The notes under the pieces: generated by a model | Seen by the model: only the letters and a program-made list of their open reading frames with translations | What the model was told of the DNA's origin: nothing | Database searches by the model: none | Source of the DNA: Nageia nagi | Taxonomy: Eukaryota > Pinophyta | Assembly: GCA_050084985.1 (NCBI GenBank) | Contig: JBITNC010000001.1 | Location: 198,586,001 to 198,650,000, forward strand | DNA length: 64,000 nt | Direction: 5' to 3' | Shown here: one piece after another, positions 1-11,592 of the stretch | Numbering within the stretch: position 1 is the first letter of the stretch | Layout of the letters: the number at the start of each line of letters is the position of its first letter | Made by a program: the position numbers and the translations under genes

Positions 1-650
1 GTCAATGACCCATTCAATCCTATCCAAGTTTACATCCAATTTCTTGTCATATCTTGTGAGTTTGGCATCAATAGCTTAGACGTTGGGTTTGTGGATGCTA
101 TATTTTGTTATCTTGCCATTTTTGCCTAGACGTTGAGCTTGCATGAGTTAATCTAGCACTTTGAGGCTAGACGTTAGCTTTCTTGCATCCATATTTGGCT
201 CATGGACTTGGACGTGGTGTTTTTGGCTTGCTATTCTACCTTCAAGGCAAGATGTTTTGCATTTGCAGTAATTGGATAGGGCATTTGGGGAGTTTTTAGC
301 ACTTAGATGGCTTAATTGGTATTTTTGGTGAATTTTAATATTTTTTGTGAGCCCCTTTGGCACGATTCTGAATCAGCCCTAGTCCGGAATATTTCATTGA
401 GTTAAATAGGTATCATTAGAATTAGGTTAAAAAGAGGTCGAAAAGTCTCCAGAAGTTGAGACATTTTGTAACTGAAATAAATTAGGCAAAGAGTCAAGTT
501 GTTTCACCTCCCTTCAATCTTATAAAAGGAGGATGTAAACATTTTGGTAGATCTCTCTCGCGATGTAAGAAGCTAATGTATTTTTGAAGACTAAGAATAA
601 ATAAAAGAAGATTTTGACTACTTTCATGTTGTCATTTTGTTGATATTGTT
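1..650 (+). repeat. Possible LTR or promoter remnant
   Basis: Non-coding. The first 200 bases carry a short degenerate repeat around the core tagacgtt (near 79, 128, 170). A TATA-like box (tataaaag, 521-528) is followed about 70 bases later by overlapping AATAAA signals (596-605), a spacing seen in plant LTRs. No partner copy lies in the window and no TG/CA ends can be fixed, so this is only a suggestion. 650-1050 shows nothing recognisable. Confidence 0.3.
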
Positions 651-1052
651 GTTGCATGTATGTTTTGTTTACAAGTTAATCAGTGAACTGGCATTACATG
701 TGACTGTTTTATCTTCTTATGAGTTTTGCAAGCATTGCAGCAAAATTTATAAATGTTGGTAAAGATTAATACCAATGAATAAGTATTAATTTGAGCTTTC
801 ATATTGATAAAAAGGAATTGCCATTACTATTTTCATCTATATGGGATTACTTTAAATGTTTAACCGGGCAAGCTTAGAAGCTAGGTTAAATTAAACTTCT
901 TTTTCTAACTAGTTATATAATGGAAAAAGATAGTTTTTGGTTGAAGTTTTATGGAAGAATCCTTCGTTTCTGATCCAGTTAAAGAAGATTGAGCTTATTT
1001 GAGGACCACCTCGTTAAAAAAAAGGATTGTTTAATCTTGTTGTCCCCCTTGT

Positions 1053-1934
1053 TTAACAAGGTACTTCAAGTAACTGTCGAATTCGTCTTTGACAAGGTGT
1101 TATGGTCATAGCATCAACATCTAGTCTGTGGTCACAAGATGTTTTAAAAATATCCATAATATTTTCACAAACCTTGCTATTCGGGACAACTTGCAGAAGA
1201 ACATGAGGATCACTCATTGATGACTGTTCTATACCAACTTTATCTATAACAGGAACTTCAAACTGTAAATTCTGAAGTTTTATATGATCTTTTTGCCTTT
1301 CATACTGATGTGACACAGTTTGTTGATCAAAAATGCCACATCCCATATAAACATGTATGTTCTCACAAACCGTAGTATCCAAAATAAATTGCTTGAATGC
1401 ATCAGCATTGAGGATCATTAGCCAATTCTTGCATCATGCCTGCTTTATCCAAAAGGTTTGCTTCTATCAACTGGCGATTTTCATTTGCTTTTGGAATTTG
1501 ATACTGATCCTGATTTTGTAGCTGTTTCTCAGGAGATTTTACTTGTATATCATTTTCCTTATCTTTCATATCTACATGATGTCATGATATGACTCTTCAC
1601 AGGGTGCATCATTTTGCTCATCAAAACCTTCATTTTGATATTTTTGTCTCAATCTTGCACTTCTTAATTTCTGAATAGATTTCTTTTTATTTTTTCTTAC
1701 CAAAGAAGGTATCCCAGGACTTGAATTCTGTTCATCCATGTTAGCTTCAACCATGACATTATCTACTAAGATGAATGCACCTATGATGAAGCTCAATAAA
1801 AAAAGCAATGATTTATATCTAGGATTTTCCAAATATATGCACAAAGAACACAATCCTAGATATAAATTTATTCTCTTTTCACAAATTCCAAAGAACCTTT
1901 TTTCCTCTATTGCCCACTTCCTCTCTGGTGTAAC
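1053..1934 (-). pseudogene. Unidentified gene-like fragment with a membrane segment
   Basis: Reading minus, a frame is open for 120 codons from 1934 to a stop at 1572. It has a hydrophobic stretch (about residues 57-75, LSFIIGAFILV) followed by a basic Lys/Arg-rich segment (RKNKKKSIQKLRSARLRQK) and an acidic Asn/Gln/Glu tail. A second minus frame (1418-1053, 121 codons) continues after a frame change near 1415 and has ordinary protein-like composition (contains DPHVLLQVVPNS and TPCQRRIRQLLEVP). I do not recognise a family. It may be a broken single-copy gene or retrocopy; the frame change and lack of a convincing upstream start argue against a functional gene. Confidence 0.33.
1812..1866. repeat. 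15-bp perfect inverted repeat (hairpin)
   Basis: TTTATATCTAGGATT at 1812-1826 is repeated as its exact reverse complement at 1852-1866, with a 25-base loop. It lies inside the open minus-strand frame above. The arms are too short for a plant miRNA precursor. Confidence 0.7.
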
Positions 1935-3440
1935 TTACTCACCCTCGTAGCTTATATATAAGACTCCCATAGCTAAGAATATATATTCTGTCATTAGATT
2001 ATCTAATGATAGACACGAGTATCTTAATATAAACTCATCTAACTTAAAATCACTTATGAGTACCGTTTCGCATATAGGGACTTGCTTAGTGCGTATTAAA
2101 AATTAAGAACTTGTTTATTTTTTCTAATAATAGATTACATCTTATATTTAGAATTGCTGGTAAATATATGATCAACCTAAAACATCACAATGAGCATTAA
2201 CTCCAACAAGGTTGTCATTTCTGCAATCTAGATACCCAAGTTTACAAGATCCAAGTTAGCCCAAAAAGTATTCTAATGAATTTAAAGAAAATATCAGATG
2301 TGGAAAGACAAAGGGCTTCATAATTTTACACCTGGATTTTCTCCATGAAAATGACCGGAGAACCACTAGAACAGCATATGTTGACCATTAAATATGTCAA
2401 GAATCATGTTAAATGTGACAGACAAGAAATGCTGAGAAAGAAGATCTAATTTTTTATTACAGTACCAATTTGACACGTCCTGTTTGAGAGCTATTTAGTA
2501 ACATTTCAAGGGACCTCTAATGATATCAACATGAAAGGTTTGATATGTAATGCAATGAGTTCCTGCTAAAAAACAGATGATGCAAGAAGACAAGTGAATC
2601 CTCAAAGTTTCTTTAACTGCAAAAAAAAAAAAGGGTCGTATGAAAAAGGTGATGCCCCTCCATCGAAGACGAGTTTTTCTACTCACTAGAATGTCAGCTG
2701 TAAAATGAGTGGTATTGAAAAGATTGAGGAACGGGAAAACGAAAGGAAAATAAGAAGAAATATGACGGTCTGTCCATGCAATCATGAGGATGTAGTTAAT
2801 TTTGCGCGTGAGATCAATAACAATCTCACACACATGTTTTGGTCCCACTGCAAACATAATCACTCTCCTCGACCTTTCATGGCTGTTACTCTTATAACTT
2901 ATATTACGCTGTTAGTCTCCAAAGAACAAAACTATAATTATGCATATTATTGATTGGACTCGCACATTTCTCGTCTCCAATAATGTCATGTGTGAATTCT
3001 GCAATCTTCTTCTATGCCTGTGGCTGTTATGTCATCACAATATTGCCAACCAATCTCCTCAGCCCTAGTTTACGAATTTAGTATTGGGTTCAAATTAAGG
3101 TATTACAAAGAAAGTGATAACGATAAGAAATCTTCCCTTCTCTTTGTCAACAATTATTTATGTATATAATAAAGCATGTGTGCAACCAACCTTTTGCAGA
3201 ACAACTTGATCCTGCTACAACCCGAATGCCACGCCAATATGTCAGTGTAAAGAGGATGACGAGGGTAAGGGGTACCATGCTCTTGCGGTCGCAAACATCA
3301 ATCGCGATGCGCATCACTCATTTGTTGTACGTCTCCACACACAAGTGATCGACGAGCTCGCAAGTTTCTGGAATGTTTCATATCTCATAAATCACTTTAC
3401 TAGAATTACTATAAATAAATAATATAATGGTGTATAATCT
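1935..3440. other. Unassigned sequence
   Basis: Short open frames occur on both strands (for example 2495-2863 minus, 2705-2953 plus), but they overlap each other and match no family I recognise. No repeat pair, LTR end or RNA gene was found. Confidence 0.5.
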
Positions 3441-3606
3441 AGTTTATTTTTGGGACATCTACAAAATTGACTTTCAAATAAAGAAATTAAGAAATGGTCT
3501 TATAAACTTTGGAGAAGGCTATCATCTAGTTAAATTCGATTATATACGTTCATAGTTTAGTTGTAAGGGAGCTAAGGGTGGAGAGTGATGCAGCGATGGT
3601 GGTAGA

Positions 3607-3790
3607 TTATGCATAAATTATGGGCATATATGAAGTTTATGCATAAATTTTGGGCGTATATTAGGTTTAGGCATAAGTTTTGGAGTATACAAGGTTTAAT
3701 GCATTAATTATAGATGTATATGAGGTTCAATGCATTAATTATAGACGTATATGAGGTTTAATGTATTAATTTTTAGCATATATGAGGTCA
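3607..3790. repeat. Tandem array, about 31-bp unit, about six copies
   Basis: Consecutive diverged copies of a unit like tgcattaattatagacgtat followed by atgaggtttaa. The fourth and fifth copies are nearly identical, while the first and last have drifted. Non-coding, inside the inverted-repeat cluster. Confidence 0.75.
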
Positions 3791-3825
3791 AAAATATAGA
3801 CCCAAAATTTTGTAAGTATTGGTGG

Positions 3826-3905
3826 AAAAAGTCTAAGTGAGATTCGAACACGAATCACCAATTTCTAGGCGTAATACACTAACTAGTATACCATTGAATT
3901 GGAAA
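3826..3905 (-). repeat. tRNA-like pol III promoter (SINE head)
   Basis: On the minus strand an A-box-like TGGTATACTAG (complement of 3883-3893) is followed 44 bases downstream by GTTCGAATC (complement of 3841-3849), which fits the B-box GWTCRANNC. Order and spacing match a tRNA-derived SINE. The T-arm does not pair well, so this is not a working tRNA gene. The 3' tail of the SINE is not defined; the 31-bp array lies downstream on the same strand. Confidence 0.5.
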
Positions 3906-4712
3906 CAATCTACAAATGAAAGTTTAAAATTTTGTATATTATGAACACATAAATTTAAGGCATATATAAATATTAGTTTTGGCATATATGGGTGAGCGAC
4001 AGGGCAATGGCAGATTATATAATGGGGTGGTGGTGGATTTTACATAAACTATGGGTGTATATAGTCGAATTTGGCTAGAGGATAGCCTTCTCCTAAAATT
4101 GTTATTTACAAAAATAGCTCTCAAACAAACATTTAAAGTCATGATTGCATTCAAATTGTTTGTTGGGTGTCTCTCACACTCTCTTCTCATAAGAATATAT
4201 TGTCCACTATCCACTTTCCACCCCATGGCGACACTTTATCTCAATCATGTTGTGCATGGGTTGCATAATGTTCATGACATAGTAGACTCCTCCACGTATG
4301 TCTATCTCTTATAGGCATGAACATTATGCAACACTGCCACCTCTACACTGCACATTACCCATTGTCTTCTGTGAATCTCAGCTAATTGGGATTAAGAATG
4401 AGAACTTGGATAGACTTGCGATGGTGTAAGGCTTTATTCTAAATGAATGTAGCATTGTAAAAGATAGATATACATTGAGGAATCTATGACAACATGTGCA
4501 TACCACGGTTGAGATGGCCCGTAGAGTGCAACGATGAGTTGAGGAGTGGGTAATGGGCAATTGAGAAGAGAGTGAGAGATGCCCAACAAACAATTTGAAT
4601 GCAATCCTTGAGGTGTTTGTTGGAAGGTTATTTTTATAAATAAAAAATTCATAGGGCTATTTTTATAAGTTCTTTATTTGTGAGGGTCATTTTTGTAGAT
4701 GTCATTCTGTAG

Positions 4713-5714
4713 ATATTAAAAAGAGTGATATTTTTGTTTCATCCATTTTCTTTTCTTTATTTTCTTGATGCATTTACTATTATTTATATGTTGCATGATT
4801 TTTTAATTGAATTATTTGTTGTATTTTTTTTGTTGGTAGTCTATTTTTGTATATTTATATTTTGGAATTAGATTTCATGTTTGACAATGACAAGTTCTCT
4901 TTCATCATTTGGAAGTCATGTCAAGAGTAAACTTTCAACTAGACTTTGTAACACCAACATGTGAGGGAGAAGAATTTTGAACTAGATCTCTCTTTTAACA
5001 CTTAAAAGTTTTCGCACCCACTTTCTCTCCAACTCCCCTAACATGAGTTGAGTTGTTACATTTTTTAAACTCCAGATTATTTTTATGAAGATTCAATTGT
5101 AGATTATTAGTTAAATTTGATAGGATAATAATATTTTAAATCATTTTATGGGTTTGAATATAAGTTTTTAGTTTTTAATATTTTATTTTAAAAAATTACT
5201 ATAATATTTTTATAAATATAATAATTTTTTTGCTTTAAATTTGAAAAATATGGAAAGGTTTTATCTTATTTTGTTGCTTTTTATTATTATATTGGCAAAT
5301 AGATTTTTAAATGGAATCCTTACCATGTACAATATCCCGGATAAGCACCTAAGCTTAGAACTAGGTTAGATCAGGACTATCTAGAAAACAACAACTCTAA
5401 AGAGCATACCTAGTATTAACCATAACTTAAACACTGACTAAACCAAAGACCACTTAGACACACGAGATAGACAAAACTATAATAAACTTATATGCATGTA
5501 GCAACAAAAATAACATGAGATTCAAGATAGCTAGTAGGAACAACAACCATACATCCACCCATTAGGCCTCCCTATTGACTTTTACATCCATCTCACATAA
5601 GATTTTACCCATGGCCTTCAACATAACTAGGGTAGCACTAATCATGTCGAAGATCATCTCCTCTTTTCTCCCAATACTCATAAAGGCCTTTGGAATAGTC
5701 TTCAACCTCTCCTC
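4713..5714. other. AT-rich spacer
   Basis: No gene or repeat pair recognised. A short motif near 5350 (aagcttagaactaggtta) resembles one near 870 (aagcttagaagctaggtta), perhaps two scraps of one old repeat. Confidence 0.5.
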
Positions 5715-6722
5715 TTAAGTATTTTTGGCTAGAAACTCTTGGACTCCCTTCGCTACTTTATTATTCTCCACTTTAAGATGAGCCTCACATGCTACATCCT
5801 CTACATCTTCAGGTCTTATAGGTTGCAAGTCTAAGTCCTTTGTAACTATCTCTAATCGCTCCATCACCTTATCTATGACCTCTAGCACCTTGGTGTCATC
5901 CTTCATGTCTAACACCTTAGCATACATCATCCCTTTCTTCTCTTTTCAGGTTTGGTACCTTTTCCCTTTGATCCTAGTAGGTTTCCACTCTTCCTCTTCA
6001 AATTTAACATGAGGTTTCTTCTCAAAAGTACTCCCAAGATTGAATTCCAATGCCCCCACTCCCTTACCTTCCTCTAGAGTCATCTAGTAAGACTTCTCAG
6101 AAATACCTATCAAGTCGATAATATGCTTGAAAATCATAAAAATCAAGCCTTGGTGACTAGGGTCCCATCCTCTATTCTTCTGATAATCCTCAATAACCTT
6201 ATCAAGTTTAGTGAACAAGAAGGTTGGGATATTCATTTTATGGCCCTTCAAATGGTTCAAGAACTCGAAATGAAAGCTTCAAACCCATGCATCAGTAGTG
6301 TCTAGGGTAATAAACTGCATAATAGTTAGAGCAACCTCAGGCCAAGGTTTAGGGAGTGAAGCTCAAGCAACGCCTTGCTTTTCCCATGGGAGCTCAAGGC
6401 CCCCTCTGCAGAACTTAACCAACTCGACCTTTAAACTATGGTTATCTCTACATATTGTTTCTCCCAAAATTGATAGACCTATAACCTTTGACAACAACTT
6501 TTGATTCACTTGGAAAAACACCCCATAAACCTTCACCATACCTCCTTGCCAACTCTCAAGGAATTATTTGGAAATGTCCTCGTTATGCCTACTAAACTTC
6601 TCCATGAAGTCCAAAAGACCTCTAAGCTCCAAGATTATTCAAACCATAGAGGATACCTCCAATTTCCTTGGTTCTAGATGAAAATCTAATCCCTCAGCAT
6701 CCTACTTTCTCTTCGATGCCAT
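5715..6722 (-). pseudogene. 336-codon TE-associated ORF remnant, unknown function
   Basis: A single minus-strand frame runs from ATG at 6722 to a stop at 5715, a length divisible by three, interrupted by stops including TAG at codon 7. The readable protein starts MASKRK and has a mixed alpha-helical composition (FLESWQGG, FQVNQKLLSKVIGL, PWPEVALTIMQFITL, MNIPTFLFTKLDKVI), ending in an acidic, charged C-terminus (RPEDVEDVACEAHLKVENN). It has the feel of a high-copy gag-like or plant-transposon-associated protein, but I cannot name a domain. It is on the same strand as, and about 0.7 kb downstream of, the LINE ORF2; whether it is part of that LINE or a separate element is unclear. Confidence 0.5.
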
Positions 6723-7437
6723 GATAAGAAAATCATAGACTAGTTAGAAGCGCCATTGAGAAGGGAAACCTTAGATAGATTGATAACCCAAACTAGAAAT
6801 ATAAGACATAAAAAGAAATAACCCTCATTGATACCCCAAATTTGGGCTTTACATGCATTGATGTTGATAAGGCCAGCCACACATTGAATCTATTACAATG
6901 TTCGAACTCCAAGGCCAACACACCTCTTCACCAACCCATTGAACACCATCACTTGTCACATCAACATAACCTTTCGATCTGGGAGCTGAGCTTGCACTAG
7001 CAAATTGATCATTGTCAAAGTTACCAATCGAACATAAATCATCCCACATCAAGTGAAATAAAACCTCCCCATCTATATGACATATCGAAATCATAACACA
7101 AAAAGGTTCCATGGTGGTCGAACACCCAACAACCATCTTTCATCCTCCACTACTCATATGTCTAATCATACACCAGATATGTCCACCAATGACCCACCAT
7201 CCTAGCAATCAAAGAGTCAAACCCATGTAGATACTAGTGAGCCTCCAGCTCCATCCCATCTTGACATCTGGAACACAACTACCATCTAGCAAAGCTTCCA
7301 ACCACCTCAGATCATTTGATAAGTTATCCCATCCAAAACTTCCCTCCATCCAAAGAGTTAAAGGCTTTTTAGAAGATGATCCTTGCCAAAATTTCAAATT
7401 GAAAAACCAATGGTTGTCTCCTAACTTACTCTAAACA
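6723..7437 (-). other. Probable LINE 3' untranslated region or junction
   Basis: Between the LINE ORF2 stop and the 336-codon ORF. Minus-strand frames (6849-7136, 7209-7397) are open but match nothing I know. No poly(A) tail marks the LINE end. Confidence 0.35.
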
Positions 7438-10400
7438 CTAACCTTCTATACCATCTTTGATAGCCAAGGTCACTAAGTGCTCTAGGAAATCACTCTCCCA
7501 AACCCTACACTCCATCAAGCCTACTGCTTCATCAGATATTCTATCAACCAAAGAATTTGCCTCATGAAAGTTATGTTTAATAGTTATATTCTCAACACCT
7601 AAAATTCTCCTAGAATCTTCAATCATAAATTTGATGTCCCACGTAGGGGGTTAGACCCCAGAGCATGTTTACCACATTAAGAGAGTCACCAATGAGAATG
7701 ATATTGTTATAATTTAGTCTTCCCAGCATACTTAGGCTAATATAGGCCCCTCAATCTTCAAAAAAATGACTTTTTTGAATTCCCAACAATTCAACGATTA
7801 GTAATAAGATTTTACCCATGTGATTTTTAACAACACCTATCATGCCAGTAGGACTTGTGTTACCCTTTAAAGATCCATTAAAGTTAATTGAAATCCATAA
7901 CACCAAGGGATTAATCCAATGAGCAATCTTTTGGGGATGTTGAGCCCTCTGGTTTATCCTTCTTTCTAAGTCCCACCTTGCCAAAATCAAAGCTTCTTCT
8001 AGAATTTCCCACACTAACTTAAATTTAACAATGGATAAATTTTCTAAGATAAAATTAGTAATTTTTAAATCAAGGCAGTGGGCTAGTAGGATAGCATCCT
8101 GAAACACCTGACAACTCCTTTCCTTCCATATTCCCCACTACAAATGTGGTAGACTAAGATCCCAAAGCTTCCTTAATCTGGAGCTATAGAAGGGGTTCTC
8201 CCATTGATGAAGAAAGTCAATAACTATCCTAGGTACTACCCAAGCCCACTAAAAATAGTAAAGAACTAAGTGGAAGACTTCATTTGTGTAGTCATAATGA
8301 ATCAACAAATGGTCAATCGATTCTTCTTTATTTTGACATAGGGCACATCTATTTGCCATACCAAAGCCCCTTCTTTATAGGTTGTCTAGTTTAAGATTTT
8401 GTTTTGAGTGTCCACCCAAGAAAAGAAACCAATTTTTGGAATAAGATTCTTAACCCAAACCTTTTGAGTCAAATTCGAGTCTAGTAAGTTCGCTACCAAT
8501 AGCTTGTAGGTCAATTTTATTGAGAAGATCCCATGATTTTCCCCTTCCCACACAAAGGAGTCCTCCTATCCTAAGGTCAAAAGGTAGACTTTCAACATTT
8601 TATTTAGCATATACAAAGCTCTCTATTGGGTTTTAGAGAGGTTATCAAGATTAATGGATTTCCATTTTGATCTATCCTCCCTAAAAATATAATCCCCTAC
8701 TTTTTCTCCAAACTTAAAGGTAAGCTCTCTCCTTAAAGTGGAGAGAACTGGATGCTCTCATAAAGGATTTTTTTGAAGCTAACAATCTTTCCAAAAATGA
8801 ACTCTCCTACCATATGCATTAATCCAACATATGTGGCTTATGATAAAAGTAGTGGTGCATTGAATGGCATTCTAGAAGATAGAGCCCATCCTTGGATTTA
8901 AATCCTCCAAAAATGAGGAAATTGGGAGGTACTTTTCTTTGACAGTATCAACCCATGGGTTCTCCATACTTGCAGCCACCTTCCATGCCATCTTGCTCAT
9001 CAAAGCGGTATTCATTTTTTTTAAATTTTGAAACCCCTAACCCCCCATGTATGAGAGGTAAACAAACTTTCTTTTAGGAAACAAGTGTCATCCTCTTTTT
9101 GTCCTCAATGCATGTCCATAAGAAATCCCTTTGAATCTAAGTGAGCTTATTTAACACTTTTCAAGGAATTTTGAAGATTGACATAAAATACATCGGCAAG
9201 CTTTGAAGAACTAAATTGATCTATTGGAGTTTACCTGCTTGACTTAGGAGGGCACCCTTCCATCCTACTAACATCTTTAAAAAATGTTCCATAATTGGAT
9301 CCCATAAGGTCTCTTTCATCCCACAATAAAAAAGAGGCACACCCAAATAGGTGGTTGGCAACTCTCCAATCTAACAATGAAAAATATTTGCCATTGTTTG
9401 TTGAACAATCCTTCTTGTGTTCAGGAAAAACACCTTACTTTTTCCAAAGTTAATTTTTATACCAGCCACCTCTTCATATAGGTTAAGAATTTGTTTAACA
9501 TGTAAGGCTTGTGGAATAAAGGATCTAGAAAAGATTAAGGTATCATCCATAGATTGTAGGAGAGAAATAGTAGGGAGATTCCTAGCCAATTTAATACCTT
9601 CAATTAAGACCACAAGAGTGGTTGCTTGAATATTCTTACCTAAATCTTTAGCAAGAATAATAAAAAGGAAGGGAGACAAAGGATCTCCTTGTCAACGACC
9701 CCTTTTACCAAGAAAATACCCTATTGTTGCCCCATTGATGAGCACAAAAAAGGTAGTAGTAGAGATACATTCAAAGACCAAGGTTATCCAATCTTCTTGA
9801 AACCCAAACTTATGCAACACTAATATCAAAATTTTCCAATTGACTCTATCATAGGCTTTATTAATATCCAATTTTAACAACATACCATCCCTCCCAGATT
9901 TAAAGTCTTAATGTGTAAACTCATGGGTCATAATAATTCCATCCAAAATTTGCCTCCTTGAGATAAAGCCTCCTTGATTAGGGCTAATGATCAAAGGAAG
10001 AATGAAATTTAACCTATTAGCCATAACTTTCAATATAATTTTGTAGTGGAAGTTACAAAGACTAATAGGATGGAATTTATCGAAAGAATTAGCCTCCATC
10101 ACCTTAGGAATAAGGGCTATAAATGTAGAATTCACATCCTTAGGCATAACTTTGGAAACTTGAAATTCCTAAATAGCCAAAACAACCTTCGCCCCATAAT
10201 GTCTTAGAAGTTTTGAAAGAAACTCCTTAAGAACCCATTAGGTCCTGGCACTTTAGAGCCATCCATCTCAAAAATAGTTGCTTGAATCTCCCTTTCAATG
10301 AACTTACTACTTAATTGATCATTGAGTCTTCCATTCATCAACTCAGGAATGTTGCTAATAAGCTTATCCATAATTTCCTGCTAGGATATTAAATTATGAT

Positions 10401-11592
10401 CTAGGAGGTTGAGAATGAAAGAGACCCTCTCTTCATTCATCCTAGTAGGATCTTTGGTGGTGGAACCATTCACACATTGAATCTCCCTAAACTTAATGTT
10501 TTTGTATCCTATGTAAAGCCAATTGATCTTGAATTTCTATTTCCACATTATCTCTTCCTATTCTAAGGTGGTATTCCATTCATTTAAGGTCATCTTCATA
10601 GATCTTTGGAGTTCTTTAGAGCATCTTTTTACTTGAATTTGTTCTTATAGGGATCTCATTTTCTCTTGGAGATCAACTTTCCTTCTAGAGATGAGACCAA
10701 AAGTTTCTTTGTTTCACATTTTAATATTCTTCTTGATAAATCTTAATATTTTGGAAACCTAAGTAAGAGGAGAGCTAGAGAATCTATATTGCCACCAGAT
10801 TCTAATATGTTCTTCCAGGATCTCATGAGTAAACCACATATTCTCAAAAAAAAAATAAGGCATTAAATTATCTTCTCTGATCTTAAGTTTCTAAGAATAA
10901 CGGTTATGGTCTAATCCATTCTTTGGATAACCCAGAGTAGCATCCCCAAACCTAGTTATGCAATCTTGAGAAATGAGGATTCTATCAAGTTTTTCTTGAA
11001 TATGAGTGGCTCCACACCTACCATTAGTCTAAGTGAACTTGATTCTCTTCAAATCCAAGTCCAAAAGATTATTCTCAATAATGAATCTAGCAAACTCCTG
11101 CATACCTTCACTAAAACCCTCAACTCCCCCTTACTTATCAGAAAGGAAAAAGGGAAACATTGAAGTCTCTAGCAACAATCCAACTCAGACCCATAAAAGC
11201 TTCCCACATCTGATTAAGATAATACCATAAAACTTTCCTACCTACACAAGTGGTAGGGGCATACACATTCATAACAATAAAGGTATCCAAAGTAACTAAA
11301 GAAGTGAAGAAAATGGAGCAAAAGCAAGGACTAGAGACAATAAATCTACCCTCTAATTTAGTATTATCCCATAAACATAAAAGGCCTCAAGATTTACCTT
11401 TTGCATGAACCATAGCAAAATTTGCCTCCCTCTAGAGGATATTTTTAATAGAGAGCACCTTGTATTCCATAATTTTTGTTTCTTGAAGGAGGACCACCTC
11501 AAGATTCAGTTCCCTTTTTAAAGCCAAAAAAATTATGTGTCTCTTAGGGGAACAAATACCCCTGACATTCCACGAGAGGATTCTTATTGATT
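7438..11592 (-). pseudogene. LINE ORF2: endonuclease - reverse transcriptase - RNase H
   Basis: About 1,380 codons. The AP-endonuclease starts at about 11,575 (WNVRG, then LLQETK and ARDFN where GDFN is usual). RT: LDINKAYDRVNW (9880), QGDPLSPF (9690) and a catalytic box reading SMDDTLIF near 9550 instead of the usual FADDTLIF, keeping the Asp pair. A Cys-rich RT-associated zinc region lies around 8350-8150. RNase H: ISINFNGSLKGN (about 7880, Asp replaced by Asn), ILIGDSLNVV (about 7700), HEANSLVDRISD (about 7560). EN and RT share a frame; one frameshift separates the RNase H halves (7630-7750). Stops include a CGA-to-TGA type change just before QGDPLSP. The domain set and RNase H tail are typical of plant L1. 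Confidence 0.88.

Larger units (their letters stand above)
3445..4712. mobile_element. Foldback-like cluster of inverted repeats
   Basis: Three inverted relations are visible. The segment 3450-3565, read on the minus strand, resembles 4038-4130 plus (both contain a gatagccttctcc core). 4130-4318 plus resembles 4434-4640 minus (shared attgcattcaaattgtttgt). The outer ends form terminal inverted repeats: gacatctacaaaa at about 3452 and its complement ending near 4705. This suggests a non-autonomous foldback or MULE/MITE-type DNA element. No transposase is present and no TSD could be fixed. It carries the tandem array and tRNA-like segment listed next. Confidence 0.5.

Noticed and set aside
3841-3905. 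A functional tRNA gene
   Set aside because: A and B boxes are present, but the T-stem and acceptor stem do not pair; a SINE head fits better.
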